DNA of 64,000 bases from positions 1,632,001 to 1,696,000 of the forward strand of contig SMSO01000036.1 in NCBI GenBank assembly GCA_004764695.1. Direction: 5' to 3'. Source of the stretch: Schizochytrium sp. TIO01. Its lineage: Eukaryota > Sar > Bigyra > Thraustochytrida > Thraustochytriidae. Every line of letters begins with the position of its first letter. The stretch's first letter is position 1. The notes under the pieces were generated by a model, which saw nothing but the letters and a program-made list of their open reading frames with translations, ran no database searches and had not been told where the DNA came from. The translations under genes were made by a program, and so were the position numbers. Of the stretch, positions 11,553 through 21,532 are shown in pieces.

Positions 11553-11749
11553 ATGTATATATCACTCTCTACGACGCTTTCTCTGCATAGAGGAGTGTCT
11601 TTTCTCATATTTCATTCTATACAAAGCGGAAGGGGAGATTCTAATGTATTTATCACTCTCTGCGACGTTTTGTCGGGTAGTGGTGTAACTCCAGAGGGGA
11701 GTCTCTTTTCTCATATTTCACTCTATACAAAGCAGAAGGGAAGATTCTA
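11553..11749. repeat. Diverged direct duplication of a ~90-105 bp unit
   Basis: Copy 1 (about 11553-11643) and copy 2 (about 11644-11749) share ATGTAT.TATCACTCTCT.CGACG at the left, and TCTTTTCTCATATTTCA.TCTATACAAAGC.GAAGGG.AGATTCTA at the right. The middle differs in length. Adjacent head-to-tail copies point to a tandem duplication that has since diverged. Confidence 0.85.
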
Positions 11750-11940
11750 AATCAATTAATGCCTTTCACAAACTTGAATATGTTGAATATTGATGCAATG
11801 GAAAAATAAAATTAGCAAAAACATGATTTAAACTTCGCGTTAGGGCTTAGCTTCAGTAGGGAAAAATTAACTTCTTAAATCTTCATACGAGGACGAGATC
11901 AGATCGACAAGTACTAAAACTGTATATACAATCACTTATA

Positions 11941-11965
11941 GAAAGGAGAAAGGAGAAAGGAGAAA
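11941..11965. repeat. GGAGAAA heptamer repeat, about 3 copies
   Basis: Three consecutive near-perfect GGAGAAA units in the convergent spacer. Confidence 0.8.
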
Positions 11966-12154
11966 TACAATCACCTAATTTATTTACAGAGTCTGAGTCG
12001 GCCATCCAAAATTGAATTATTGTCACAATTCTTTTGTATACTTCAAAACAAGCTTAAGAAGCAGCTTCATGTTTGGTTGAGTAATAAGCCCAGAAATCTA
12101 TGAAAATTGAAGCTAATTTCACTAATTTTAGCAAATATGCAATATTTGTGAAAC

Positions 12155-12174
12155 GGGGGAGGGGAGGGGGGGGG
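12155..12174 (+). other. G-run with quadruplex potential
   Basis: G5-A-G4-A-G9 on the plus strand. The long runs could supply four G-tracts with one-base loops. It sits between two convergent 3' ends, where such a structure could affect termination, but the role is only inferred. Confidence 0.5.
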
Positions 12175-12322
12175 TGCTGTAAAATTTGGCCATTTTAAAA
12201 TTACTTGATGTTGTCTGATCACATAAACAAGGAACCTTTCTATTTGTTATGTATTAAAATTGCTCTTGTGCCTCGAAACTACATTTTCATGTTTTTATGT
12301 CGAAAAAAGCAGCCAACTCTAC

Positions 12323-13539
12323 TTATTTGGCATTGTACTCCTTTGCCAGCTCTCGACCTCTAGCAAGAACCTGCGCAGACTGTTTACGGTGTAGCGTCAT
12401 TGGCATAGCACGGCGAATCTCTTGCATACGATCTAAATCAATGTCTACAAGTCCAACCCCCTCCGGAATAGTCTCCAAATCGCATACAATGGCACCGTAG
12501 GGGTCAACTATGAGAGAGTGGCCATACGATTCTCGTTTTCGATCAATCTCAGTGTCCTGCATATTATGAATGCCAGACTGCGCAGCGGCTACGACATATG
12601 TCTGGGTTTCGATAGCTCTTGAACGTAAAAGAACATGCCAGTGGGCCTTTCCCGTAGTTGGCATAAATGCAGAAGGAACAAGAATGACTTCTGCACCAAG
12701 GTCCCGCAAGATTGAGAAAAGCTCAGGAAAACGCATGTCATAGCATGTAGTGACACCAATAGTTCCCACAGGGGTATTCCTGACGATGGCGATCTCCTCG
12801 CCAGCAACAGTAGAGTCCGACTCGCGATAGCCTCCATCAACATCAACATCAAAGAGATGGATTTTGCGATACGACTTAACAAGATTACCTTGTCCGTCAA
12901 TAATGCAGTGAGTATTAGCAATCTTGTTTGGCGCATTTGCTGCTTCTTCGCCTTGAAGTTTCTCATGGAAACCTCCAAGGGATAACCACATGGCTTCTTC
13001 GCGAGCAATGCTTTGAAGTGCGGACATAGTTGGGCCTGTCAGCGTTTCAGCTGCGTCCATACTATCCTTCGTACCTGGACGACCCATAAACTCAAAAGCT
13101 TCAGGGAAACATACAAACTGGGCTCCTTGGGCCTTGGCCTCTCTCGTAAGGCGTCGGACGGTGTCAAGGTTGGCCTTCTGTTCAGGTGTAAACATGTGCA
13201 CAGATCGATTTAGTTACAGTTCACATTCGGAGCATTGTACGACCGCAATCCCAGCAGACATATCAATAACAAAAACAACATTGTTTATCATGCCATTTAG
13301 ACGCCACGTTAGACGAAGCAAAGGAGCAAAAGACCGTCAACATAAAACGAAGTACTCACGTGTCAGTCCTAGAAATTTGAAAGCAACGACGACTAGACTC
13401 CTTCAGATCAATTTCAAATGATACCTTCTCCATTGAAAGATATACCAATATCACATACCTTGTCTAGAGATGAACACATCTGGGCCACAGCTAGCCTTTT
13501 GGCGCCTTCCTTTACAATCTTCGCTGCTGCAGAGCTCAT
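12323..13539 (-). CDS. NIT1: Nit1-type carbon-nitrogen hydrolase (deaminated glutathione amidase), two exons
   Basis: Nitrilase-superfamily amidase. The Nit1 branch hydrolyses deaminated glutathione in metabolite repair. The continuous frame (12323-13201) lacks the first beta strand of the fold. I recover it as exon 1, 13459-13539 (27 codons), ending LAVAQMCSSLDK at a GTATGT donor. Exon 2 starts after CTGAACAG at 13177. The 281-nt intron is phase 0 and the joined protein is 311 aa. The spacing from the strand-1 Gln to the conserved Asn then matches human NIT1. The catalytic triad is complete: Glu53 (CFPEAF), Lys132 (YRKIHLFD), Cys172 (TTCYDMRFPE). The CYDMRFPE motif favours Nit1 or Nit2 over plant-type nitrilases. 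I see no clear targeting peptide. Start Met is MSSAAAK, preceded in frame by a stop. Confidence 0.92.
13178..13458 (-). other. Intron of the Nit1-type gene
   Basis: GTATGT donor (GT at 13457-13458) and CAG acceptor (13178-13180) on the minus strand, phase 0, 281 nt. It is supported because splicing restores the missing N-terminal strand of the nitrilase fold. An unrelated in-frame stretch inside the intron ends at a TAA, so read-through is not possible. Confidence 0.85.
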
Positions 13540-14104
13540 CTTGCCCGGCCTTTATACACAACCAGTTCAACTCTTGTTACGGCGAGGTCTTAGCAACGAG
13601 ATGCTGTGAGTGTCTAGGTTCGAGCCAATGGATAGACGACTTGAGATCTATCTAGCCTGATCTGTTGTGTTGCTCGTTTCTGCAGAAAGTTGCTTCGCAC
13701 ACAAGATCTAATTAAGGTGGTCGAGAGATCACAATAAATGCAAAGAATCTGGTGAGGAAGAGCTACTAGTCACTAGCTAGGCGGTACTGGTAGAGTTTAG
13801 GAAAAGCTGTATTTTCTAAGTAGCTAAAAGGTAGGTAGCACCTACAATTACAAGTAAGAAGAGTTACGAGCAAAGCTTGTAAGACTAGCAAAGGAAGGGT
13901 TACATGCAAAAGGGTGAGGCAGCAAACCTTGAGGGCCAAGCATATATAGAACGTTTACTGATACGTAGTGAGTATAATTATATCTGATTACTTTGCTTTC
14001 TTGGTGGAAGGGGGCTCGTGAAAAAAGCCCCAAACTAAAATTCCAACGTGAGCGAAATAAGCTGCTAAATTTTGATGACTCATTAGAATCATCAGAATAA
14101 GAAT
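13540..14104. other. Spacer between Nit1-type and PrimPol genes
   Basis: Both neighbours are on the minus strand, so this holds the Nit1-type promoter and the PrimPol 3' UTR. No gene or repeat is supported. Confidence 0.55.
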
Positions 14105-16169
14105 TTAGGAAGCCTGATGCAAATCGCGGGCGAGCTCAGCAATGTGCGGCGGCAGCTCCCAAGACTTTGAACGAAATGTTGAGCATGCTGGGTCAAAACA
14201 GCCTTGACGAAAACTAGCATTCTCAAGGTCGATCTCAAAATAAACGTTATTCGAGCGATGTTGACGACCTAGACGGTGACAAAAACGCTGACCACGCAGC
14301 ATTAGTCTGAGGTTACCTCCACGTATTTCCCAGGCCCTTAAAGATGCATTCCCCACGGGAATCCCTGCTACAACATCCGCGTGTTGTAAGATATGCGCAT
14401 CCAACAAAGGAATTGGCGAAGTGTCAAGTCCAGAGTCACGCAATCCGCTTTTAGCAGGCAAAAGCACGCCAGCTCTCTCATTGAACCCTTTGCTTTCAAC
14501 ATGCTTATTTTCTGCATTCTTCTGGTCGAAATTTTTCGCACCAATATTTTTGTTGCCTGCGGAAATAATGCGATTAACATCAAGGATTGTGGCCGACTCT
14601 GATGTACAACAAAGCATCGAGGCTTCGAGCAGTGTTGCGACATCCTTGGATGAGTTGTCATCGGCTGGGTGGGCATTTCGAGTAGTAGAAGGCAGCAACA
14701 CAGCTCGCTTGGCAAATTTTGAGCTTAAGTATAACCGAAAGCATCGGTTTCGTGTATATACTGCGAGATCTATGAAAGGTTGTGGTTCTCCGTCTTTAGA
14801 GAGTACGATGAGATCAGCACGTGCCATCTCAAAAACGCGTCGCGCAAAAGCTCCACATTCGCGATTGTCAGCAAAAAGAATGGGGCCACGCAGACGATGC
14901 TGCGATGACTTTGAACGGTAAGCCTCAGTATTAGTCCTATCGATATTGTTATCGCAGAGGTTAAGCACAAGATGCCGTGAAAATTTGGAGTCCGTGGAAG
15001 AGTCAAGCTCGATAAAATCCCGACGACGCAGCTCTAGGCCAAATAGCTCAAGTGCTAATGCCGTTGAGGCTGCCACCACAATATCTACGAGGTAATCCCC
15101 ATCTAACTCGCGATTTCGTGCCACGCAAAACTCAAGGTCAAAGTATAGCTTACACGGCGACTTTTCTCGTACAACTTCATAAACATGCCGTCGCAAGGGG
15201 GGCAGAGCTAGATACCAGCGCAGAAACTCTGCACGACCCCGCTACTACAAAACTTCGTCGGCCTGCACCACTCAACTCTACTGCAAAAACTTGCGGTGCG
15301 ACCCACCCTTGCCCTTGCTCTTGCAGGTCTTGGCTACTTAGATTATCTACGAAATCAAATGCTTGCTGTTGTCGCGAAAATGTACGTGGCTGGAGCAAAT
15401 CAACGTTGTGAAATTGTGCACTTTTGGTATAACTACTCATGGGCAAGCTAGGTTTAGGGTACAACTTTGCGTTCGCGATATTTATCGAGCCCCTGCCATA
15501 GAATCGAGTCTCGCGAGTGCTTGCACGAAGAAGTCTATCCCTGAATCTCTTTTCCCGTTTCTCATCTTCACTGCTTGAGCTAATTGTTTTCCTCTTCCGA
15601 TTACAAGCGTCATGGCCAACATGATCAATATTCGAATTCAAAATTTCAGTATTCCTAGCCCTCGCAGCATTGCTGATCCATGCTGCAGCACGCGCGGCGT
15701 CAAGTGCAGAAGAGAAACTCAGCCTTGCACACTCGCCCGAACAGAGGACAAGATCCACTTCACAAATGCCAAGAAGTGCTTGGTCTTTACTCCACGCTTT
15801 ATTGTTATCATTTTGCTTCCGAAGACCCCCTCCAGATACACTGCATGCAGGCACACTCAAGAATCTGTCGCTTCCAGCTCGTGAGAGAAGTAGTTTTTTG
15901 GGCTCGAGACAAACGAGGTCAACAAATGCTGTCATCAATTCATCGTCCACAGCTTTAGAGATCTCTTGTCGACTCCTTTTTCTGGCACTAAGGTTCCCTC
16001 CATCTGAGTATGACTTCAATGTTGGTTCTGAGAATGTGCGAGCTTTGTCGAGCTCGTTGCAGCTCTGGTGATAGACGTTCATTGCAAAGGTGCCCTGGTC
16101 GATGTCGGGAGCGCTTTTAGTGCTACCTCTTTGTCGTACGTGAAGTGCCCCTGATACTTGGCATACCAT
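14105..16169 (-). CDS. PRIMPOL: PrimPol DNA primase-polymerase, split by one extra base
   Basis: Archaeo-eukaryotic primase family enzyme that reprimes stalled replication forks in nucleus and mitochondria. The gene reads in two frames, 16169 down to about 15240 and about 15236 down to 14105. They join when one base is removed from the CCCC run at 15237-15240 (GGGG on the coding strand), giving VAGRAEFLRWYLALPP as in PrimPol orthologues. Visible motifs: FSRQQQAFDFV upstream; metal-binding DLE in YFDLEF (codons at 15131-15139); the nucleotide-binding SSTDSKFSRHL block; VYTRNRCFRLY; and the UL52-type zinc knuckle at the C-terminus (FCHRLGRQHRSNN ... CFDPAC). The first roughly 255 residues before the catalytic region are much longer than in animal PrimPol and unrecognised. 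An unrelated start further inside is possible. The gene is divergent from SAC3/GANP, 237 bp away. Confidence 0.9.
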
Positions 16170-16406
16170 ATTTGGCGAGAGGCATAAGAGTTAGCAAAAC
16201 TCGATGCCCAGACAATATCTGATTTTGTTGTAATGTCTGAGAACATTGTCCTCCTAAACGAGCGGAATTTTTGTCGTCGTCGTTAGTTCTCCATAGAGTT
16301 GTACAAGTTACGCCTAGAAAGTAGTACTAAGCACTACAATTACTTTCATGTATAGGATACCAAAAACCAAGAGACATTATCCAAACTCAGCTGTGCAATC
16401 GCCATT
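16170..16406. promoter_or_regulatory. Shared divergent promoter region of PrimPol and SAC3/GANP
   Basis: A 237-bp gap between two start codons that point away from each other must contain both promoters or a bidirectional one. I see no strict TATA box. Position is the only evidence. Confidence 0.5.
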
Positions 16407-18218
16407 ATGCGCAACACTGGAGCTCGAGGGGGAAGTAGCAGCCACGGGTCTTGGCGCGCAGGACCTCCGAGGCAGCCTGGAGGAGACTCCACAGGTGCCT
16501 TTAGTGTGAGTGGCGGCGCACGGGGAAATGTAAATGGAGCTTGGCGATCAAGTGCGGCAACGGGCGGAACACTTGCGAGTTCGGAACCGCAAGCAAACAG
16601 AACCCAGCAGAATATAGGGCGTGGCAATGCATGGGAAAGGCCAAAAACAGTGGGAAAGAGCTCTGCTCAAAATAAGGATTCGGGAATGCAATACAAGTCC
16701 TCGGTGAAGGGAGCTGTTGCAGAAAAATCACCAATTTGGTGCACAGAGATGTGCCCCGATGCAGAGCGTGAAGAGCGCGAGTTCGAAGGGGATCTTCATG
16801 AACTTGAAGTTTGTGGAATTGCAAAACGAACTGTAGCCTCGAGGTCAGTACGAAGGCAAGGCCCAGGTGAAAGCAATATTCGCGAGGTTCCCGTCAGTTC
16901 TCGTGAGAAGGCTGTGAAGAAGTACCGTCGTAGTGCTGCTGGTAGAGATCTTGGCTCAGATAGTGGCCAAGTCCGCGATATTCAAACACTTCGTCGAACT
17001 ACAACATATCTTGTCCAAAACATTATGGTTCCTGAGACTCGAGGAGCCGCAGCGCTTGAGGTTAAGGGACTTTATGATGAAGCTCTCCTTAAGTTCACGC
17101 GAGCCTACGAGTTTGCCAGCGACAGGTTCCGCGCGGTGCGTCAAGATATGAGCGTTGTCCTTGGACACAAAGCTTTGCATAATGGCAAAGTTACAAGTCA
17201 GGGTGTTATGAGTGAATGTGGTGATGAAGAGTCCAATGTAATCACGGCAGCGACTCCTGAAGATCGGCTTATGGTTGTAGAGCTTCTTCAAGCCCAGATT
17301 GTTGTGCACATGTGTGCTTTGCTTTATTTGGACAATATTTCTAACAGGGCCACGAGCGGTGGAAATAGCTATTTGACCCTCCAACGAAATAAAGTGGAAA
17401 CTTCATCTCATTCAAATGTGGTCGTTTCTTTTGAGCGTAAATTGTGCTTGGAACAAATCTCTCAGTGTTTGGCACCTTTGTTGCAAGCATACGACGGTTT
17501 CCCTTCGCAAGAAGAACCATCTCGCGAGAATCTTTTTCGTGCATTGGCATTGATGATACACGGTGGTGACGGGGATCTTGCAGTTCGATTAACCGGTTCA
17601 TCTTGGTTAGCTTTACGCGAAGAAACTCGCAAATCTTCTGAGATGAGGTCTACGCTTGCATTAGTTCGCTGTTGGCGTTGCAGCAATGTTCAAGGCGTGA
17701 CAAAGGCGCTCCAAGCACTCCAAGCTTGGCCACTGCTTACATTGGCAGCCAGTGCAGTACTTGCTGATGCCTCAGCTCGCGCTTTGGAAACTATGAATTC
17801 AAGCTTTACTCACCGAGAGCCTATGCCTCTCCCGCGCCTAGCCAAACTTCTTGGGTTCTTGGATGCAGCCGAAGACGAATCCCTAGTGCTTAGTAATCCA
17901 CCATGCAATTCCAAGTTGGCATTTGTGGAGCATGTATGTCGTTCATGCGGATTGGAGATATCTGACATTGAATCGTCTTCGCCTCCAAGTGACGATGCGA
18001 CAGACACAGCTTCTGGTGTTGATGAATGGGAGACACTTGCTACTGATTCCAAACCAACCTTCATTAGGTGTGTCACCTTCAAGTCAGCTAATTTTTCTCG
18101 TACTAGTGCGCTTACGACAGCGTGGCAGGGCAACGTCCCAGGTGCTCCTGGTGGACTAGCGACTTTGGAGCGCGTAATGGAAATGATCCAAACTGAAGCA
18201 GGCAATCATTTGACTTGA
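16407..18218 (+). CDS. SAC3/GANP domain protein (TREX-2 / mRNA export type)
   Basis: A 603-aa protein. An N-terminal Gly/Arg/Ser-rich tail of about 105 residues is followed by a SAC3/GANP/THP3 domain: the hallmark CPDAERE at residues 116-122 (family consensus MCPE.ER), then AVKKYRRSAAGRD, a segment QVRDIQTLRRTTTYLVQNIM, and the LYDEALLKFTRAYEFASDRFRAVRQDM block. The rest is helical, as in the PCI-like C-terminal half of the domain. The family acts as scaffold of TREX-2, or of SAC3D1/LENG8-like complexes, linking transcription to mRNA export at the nuclear pore. No RNA-recognition or acetyltransferase domain is attached, so it resembles the smaller SAC3D1/Thp3-like members. It is convergent with the next gene, 321 bp away. 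No intron is needed. Confidence 0.87.
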   Translation: MRNTGARGGSSSHGSWRAGPPRQPGGDSTGAFSVSGGARGNVNGAWRSSAATGGTLASSEPQANRTQQNIGRGNAWERPKTVGKSSAQNKDSGMQYKSSVKGAVAEKSPIWCTEMCPDAEREEREFEGDLHELEVCGIAKRTVASRSVRRQGPGESNIREVPVSSREKAVKKYRRSAAGRDLGSDSGQVRDIQTLRRTTTYLVQNIMVPETRGAAALEVKGLYDEALLKFTRAYEFASDRFRAVRQDMSVVLGHKALHNGKVTSQGVMSECGDEESNVITAATPEDRLMVVELLQAQIVVHMCALLYLDNISNRATSGGNSYLTLQRNKVETSSHSNVVVSFERKLCLEQISQCLAPLLQAYDGFPSQEEPSRENLFRALALMIHGGDGDLAVRLTGSSWLALREETRKSSEMRSTLALVRCWRCSNVQGVTKALQALQAWPLLTLAASAVLADASARALETMNSSFTHREPMPLPRLAKLLGFLDAAEDESLVLSNPPCNSKLAFVEHVCRSCGLEISDIESSSPPSDDATDTASGVDEWETLATDSKPTFIRCVTFKSANFSRTSALTTAWQGNVPGAPGGLATLERVMEMIQTEAGNHLT

Positions 18219-18539
18219 ACGATAATTGAAGACGCGGAAAATATACTTGGATGTCTATTATATTTATTTGCAACGAAGTTAGAGAAATTTAGCCCCCCAG
18301 GAGAGAATCCCGCTTGTTTCAGATACAAAATATGTTTTTAAAAATTATCAAAATTACTATGTCACAATGTTTGACCATACGAAACTTAAATAGAGATTTT
18401 GCACTTGCGTCACTATGGGTGAATAATAGCCTAATTTCAAACGAAAACCGAAAAGCTAATATAGGCATGCAAATAGGTTATTTTCGTATTTAGTTTTTTC
18501 TTTTTAATTATGTGTGGCATATTGAAAGACGATAGATGC
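18219..18539. other. Short convergent spacer
   Basis: AT-rich 3' spacer between the SAC3/GANP gene (+) and the large unknown gene (-). No feature beyond the expected two 3' UTRs. Confidence 0.5.
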
Positions 18540-20642
18540 TCAAGGGAGTGGGCGACAACCTTGAGTCTCCGGGTACAGAAAAGTGACATCTTGGATACGG
18601 GTAACAAACAACAGACTGCCCTCATCAGTGTACTCAGCCTTGGAGTGGCAGCGCAGAACAATCTGCTTACCGTTGACAGTGATAACACGGTGGAACCACT
18701 CGCGAGAGTTTCCGAAGCGCACGCGATAATAGCGAGCCATGACAGATGTGGCATCGGACAGGTCAAGGGTGCCAATGAAGTTGGTCATGCCAACTGGATT
18801 GCGCTTAAGAATCTGTCGGGCAGTCTCATCAGCAGATTCTACGAGATGCAGCCCAGGGCGAGCGGGGTCCTCCTTAGCAGAAACAGTGCCGACAGGGACA
18901 CCCTCCACAAAGCTGGTGAAGCGAGGGTAGAGAAAGTCGGGGTCAACGCGGCAGTCGTGCTGCAAGATTGCACGACGCAAGAAGCGCGGCACCTCAGTCT
19001 CAAAGAGAGTGTGACAGATGCGAGCATAATCGTTGGCGAACTGGAGAACCTCCATTCCGTTGCTAAGGGTTTGCAAGAGGTGCTTGGCAAGAGCACTGCC
19101 GTCGATGTCGTTTACGAGCTCCTGTTCGGAGAGCGATTTATGTGTTTCTTCGGCATCCGGTACAGGCGCGGCGAATGGCGCAGGCCCGGCAGGTGCAGCC
19201 ATGCAGTTCTCGTAGGAGTGTTTACTTTCGAACACAAAGCTTGAAGAATCGTTCAATGATGCAATTGCTGAAACGAGTGATGAACCCAACCCTCGCGAGT
19301 CGTCGTGGCTCAGAGTGCTGCGCATGTTATTTGTGGCCGATGATCTGGCGGGTGTATTTGACAAGCTCGCACTGAATCCCGGCAGGGAAATAGCGCTCCC
19401 ATTAAAGTCGTCTTGAGATTGATCGTCAAAACCTCCGTTGCCTAGTAAGAAGTCATACACATCGAGTTCTCCGTGATGGTTTCCGGTCGCTGAAGATGCT
19501 TCTGGCGCTGTTGTGATGTCATCATAGTTTGTGTTGCCTGCAGCACTGTAGCCTGCAGAAGAGCTTAGGGTGGCATCAAGACCGTGTTTGACCTCGTCCA
19601 GAGTGGGCGGCAGGTTAAGATGAGGTTGCGATACGAATGTGTGTTGATGGGGTTGTGGATGTTGCATCTGACGGCCTCTTTTTGCGAGATGAGCAGTATT
19701 GTAAAATGAAAGCTCTGGAATATCGTCGTTCATGTCGTGAAAGCTACGTTTTCCCGTTGATGACTCATCACCGTCGAGGCTCAAAGAGGAGCCGTGGAGT
19801 CCGAGGGACCTGCCCAAGGGGGGCAACGCCATTGGCAGGCTTGAAGAGCTCGGCTTGTGTACGAGAGAAGCGCCTGCACGGGCTCGGCTCAAGGGCCAGA
19901 TGTGAACGATCTTGGCGGCATCTTCAACAATGTACTTAGCAAGTGCGGCTTTGGGAATGTTAAGGTTGGGGTCGTCACGGCGGAGCAACACATACGAGAA
20001 ACCCTCAAAGACGTGAAAGAAAAGTGAAGATTTGGTGGCCATGTCTGCGTCAAGGCTTGCTTGCTTCTGTTTCATGCGGGCCTGGTGCTGCATACGGCGA
20101 GCTACGATACCCCAGTGCGGCATGCTTTCAGAGAACCACACGGTTGATTTGTTAAACCCTTGATAACGAACAGGGATGTCAACGCCGTTCTCTTCAAGCT
20201 TGGCGAGCTTGCGCTCTTTGGAGACGTAGAAGAGGGTCTCATAAGCCGAAGTTTTGGGGTTAAAAGGTACTGGAGAGCCGCACTTCTGACGATGAACTCC
20301 TGAAGCAAAGCGACCTTGGAGGGAAGCAAGGAGAAGACGAAGAACGTCATCGAAGTCAAGGCGGGCAAGAGCGTCGTGCTCGGCAGGAGGAAAACTGTTG
20401 CGGGTTGCAACATCTTCGATGCGCTGCATTAGAGTCTGCTCACGCTGTTTACCCTTGGGAAGGTCCTCGAGAACCTTGGCGCGTTCGAGCGCATTAAGCT
20501 TGCCGGTGGCTACTCGAGAGTGCTCGACCTGGACGCGGATGCTCTCCTCGAGTCCGAGATCTTCTGTACGGGGGTCTTTCAGAGGATTGTTTGGGCGCGT
20601 TGTCATGACCTGGCGGCCTACATCTACTCGTTGGAATCCCAT
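18540..20642 (-). CDS. Large unrecognised protein, possible PAS-like C-terminus
   Basis: An uninterrupted 700-codon frame starting MGFQRVDV with good codon-level continuity, so a real gene. I do not recognise the family. The first 270 residues are mostly charged and helical, with a well-ordered segment (about 95-245) containing LFYVSKERKLAKL and FFHVFEGFSYVLLRRDD. The middle (about 270-500) is Ser/Gly/Asn-rich and probably disordered, with a His/Gln patch. The last 190 residues are again folded and end in WFHRVITVNGKQIVLRC...LLFVTRIQDVT, whose strand pattern and terminal DVT resemble the end of a PAS/PAC domain. That, with the long disordered middle, would suit a transcriptional or signalling regulator. 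This is weak inference; a lineage-specific stramenopile family is equally likely. Confidence 0.85.
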   Translation of the reverse strand: MGFQRVDVGRQVMTTRPNNPLKDPRTEDLGLEESIRVQVEHSRVATGKLNALERAKVLEDLPKGKQREQTLMQRIEDVATRNSFPPAEHDALARLDFDDVLRLLLASLQGRFASGVHRQKCGSPVPFNPKTSAYETLFYVSKERKLAKLEENGVDIPVRYQGFNKSTVWFSESMPHWGIVARRMQHQARMKQKQASLDADMATKSSLFFHVFEGFSYVLLRRDDPNLNIPKAALAKYIVEDAAKIVHIWPLSRARAGASLVHKPSSSSLPMALPPLGRSLGLHGSSLSLDGDESSTGKRSFHDMNDDIPELSFYNTAHLAKRGRQMQHPQPHQHTFVSQPHLNLPPTLDEVKHGLDATLSSSAGYSAAGNTNYDDITTAPEASSATGNHHGELDVYDFLLGNGGFDDQSQDDFNGSAISLPGFSASLSNTPARSSATNNMRSTLSHDDSRGLGSSLVSAIASLNDSSSFVFESKHSYENCMAAPAGPAPFAAPVPDAEETHKSLSEQELVNDIDGSALAKHLLQTLSNGMEVLQFANDYARICHTLFETEVPRFLRRAILQHDCRVDPDFLYPRFTSFVEGVPVGTVSAKEDPARPGLHLVESADETARQILKRNPVGMTNFIGTLDLSDATSVMARYYRVRFGNSREWFHRVITVNGKQIVLRCHSKAEYTDEGSLLFVTRIQDVTFLYPETQGCRPLP

Positions 20643-21021
20643 ATTGTCTTTCTTATGTGTGTGTTGTTTTTATAATCAAATTCTGGTACTCTTGATCACG
20701 CCTCGGAGCGAGGCTGATTCACTCGGAAGTCCTCCCTCGTCTGTATTCGCTCAAATAAAAGGGTGAGCTTGAGATCGGATCAACCGCTCGCAAATTCCTG
20801 CGAGATAAAGAAAGCAGCGGCGCAGATGTTCCCTTTGCACCTTTTGCTGTACTATGGTAGTAGCCTGCTGGCTCAGCTTCTGCACACTCTCGCACTTGTC
20901 CAATCTACGAGGAAATTAGAACCCGTTGTTGGCTAATTCTCCTGCTCAGATAGGACAACGTAAGCAGCGAGGTTTGCAGAGAGACTAGTACTTGAGCAGT
21001 CTAAGGTTCTCTTCAGAACCA

Positions 21022-21049
21022 GCCCCACTAATAATAATAATAATAATAA
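21022..21049. repeat. AAT trinucleotide microsatellite
   Basis: About eight consecutive TAA/AAT units ending in AACAATG, upstream of the large unknown gene. Confidence 0.85.
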
Positions 21050-21424
21050 CAATGATCGATAATTATCACAGCAACGAGAAAAGGTGGTCCACGCAGGAGA
21101 AGTTCAAGAAAAGCCCACGTCGAGAGGTTTCACACAACGCGGGATGGATGACTCACAAACTCAGATAACCAACTGGTCTGCAGCAAGCAAGCAAGCGCGC
21201 AAGCAAGCGCTAGCAGCCGACCCTCTGATAGGCAGTGAGTGAGTTTAGCGATGAGCAAGCCCTCGTCCTCCTTCTGCTTTCTCTCCCTTTGCCGCTCCGA
21301 TCGATTTCTTTCTCTTGCTCAGACAGCGCGTGCGATGCGGACGCTGTTTCTCCTCCTCAGATGGTCGCGCAGCGCGGCGAGCTTCCAGGTCTGCTTGCGG
21401 CGATTCGAGTCGTGTCGGGCAGCC

Positions 21425-21500
21425 TAGGGTTGGGTCGAGTTGTGTCGCGTCAAGTCGAGTCGAGTTGCTTCTTCGAGTCGAGTTGAGTCGAGTTGAGTTC
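21425..21500. repeat. Degenerate GTCGAGTT repeat
   Basis: Repeated GTCGAGT/GTTGAGT words on the plus strand lead directly into a GTTT array. Variants include GTCGCGTCAAGTCGAG and GAGTCGAGTTGAGTCGAG. Confidence 0.75.
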
Positions 21501-21532
21501 GTTGTTTGTTTGTTTGTTTGTTTGTTTGTTTG
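21501..21532. repeat. TTTG tetranucleotide array, short
   Basis: Seven to eight TTTG units directly after the GTCGAGTT-like repeat. Same unit as the larger arrays at 33.6, 34.5 and 42.6 kb. Confidence 0.9.

Larger units (their letters stand above)
11227..12322. other. Convergent intergenic region with duplicated segment and G-run
   Basis: Spacer between the 3' ends of the acidic repeat protein (+) and the Nit1-type gene (-). It holds a diverged direct duplication (11553-11749), a short GGAGAAA repeat (11941-11965) and a long G-run (12155-12174). No gene is supported. Confidence 0.6.

Noticed and set aside
13202-13300. In-frame stretch reading AGIAVVQCSE upstream of the continuous amidase frame, first taken as its N-terminus
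   Set aside because: It is cut off by a TAA and no GT-AG pair restores the frame, whereas the exon at 13459-13539 gives exact family spacing.
13134-13421. Plus-strand frames overlapping the Nit1-type intron
   Set aside because: Overlap the reconstructed intron and exon on the other strand and have no recognisable product.
13612-13634. tRNA B-box-like GGTTCGAGCCA
   Set aside because: No T stem or cloverleaf could be drawn around it.
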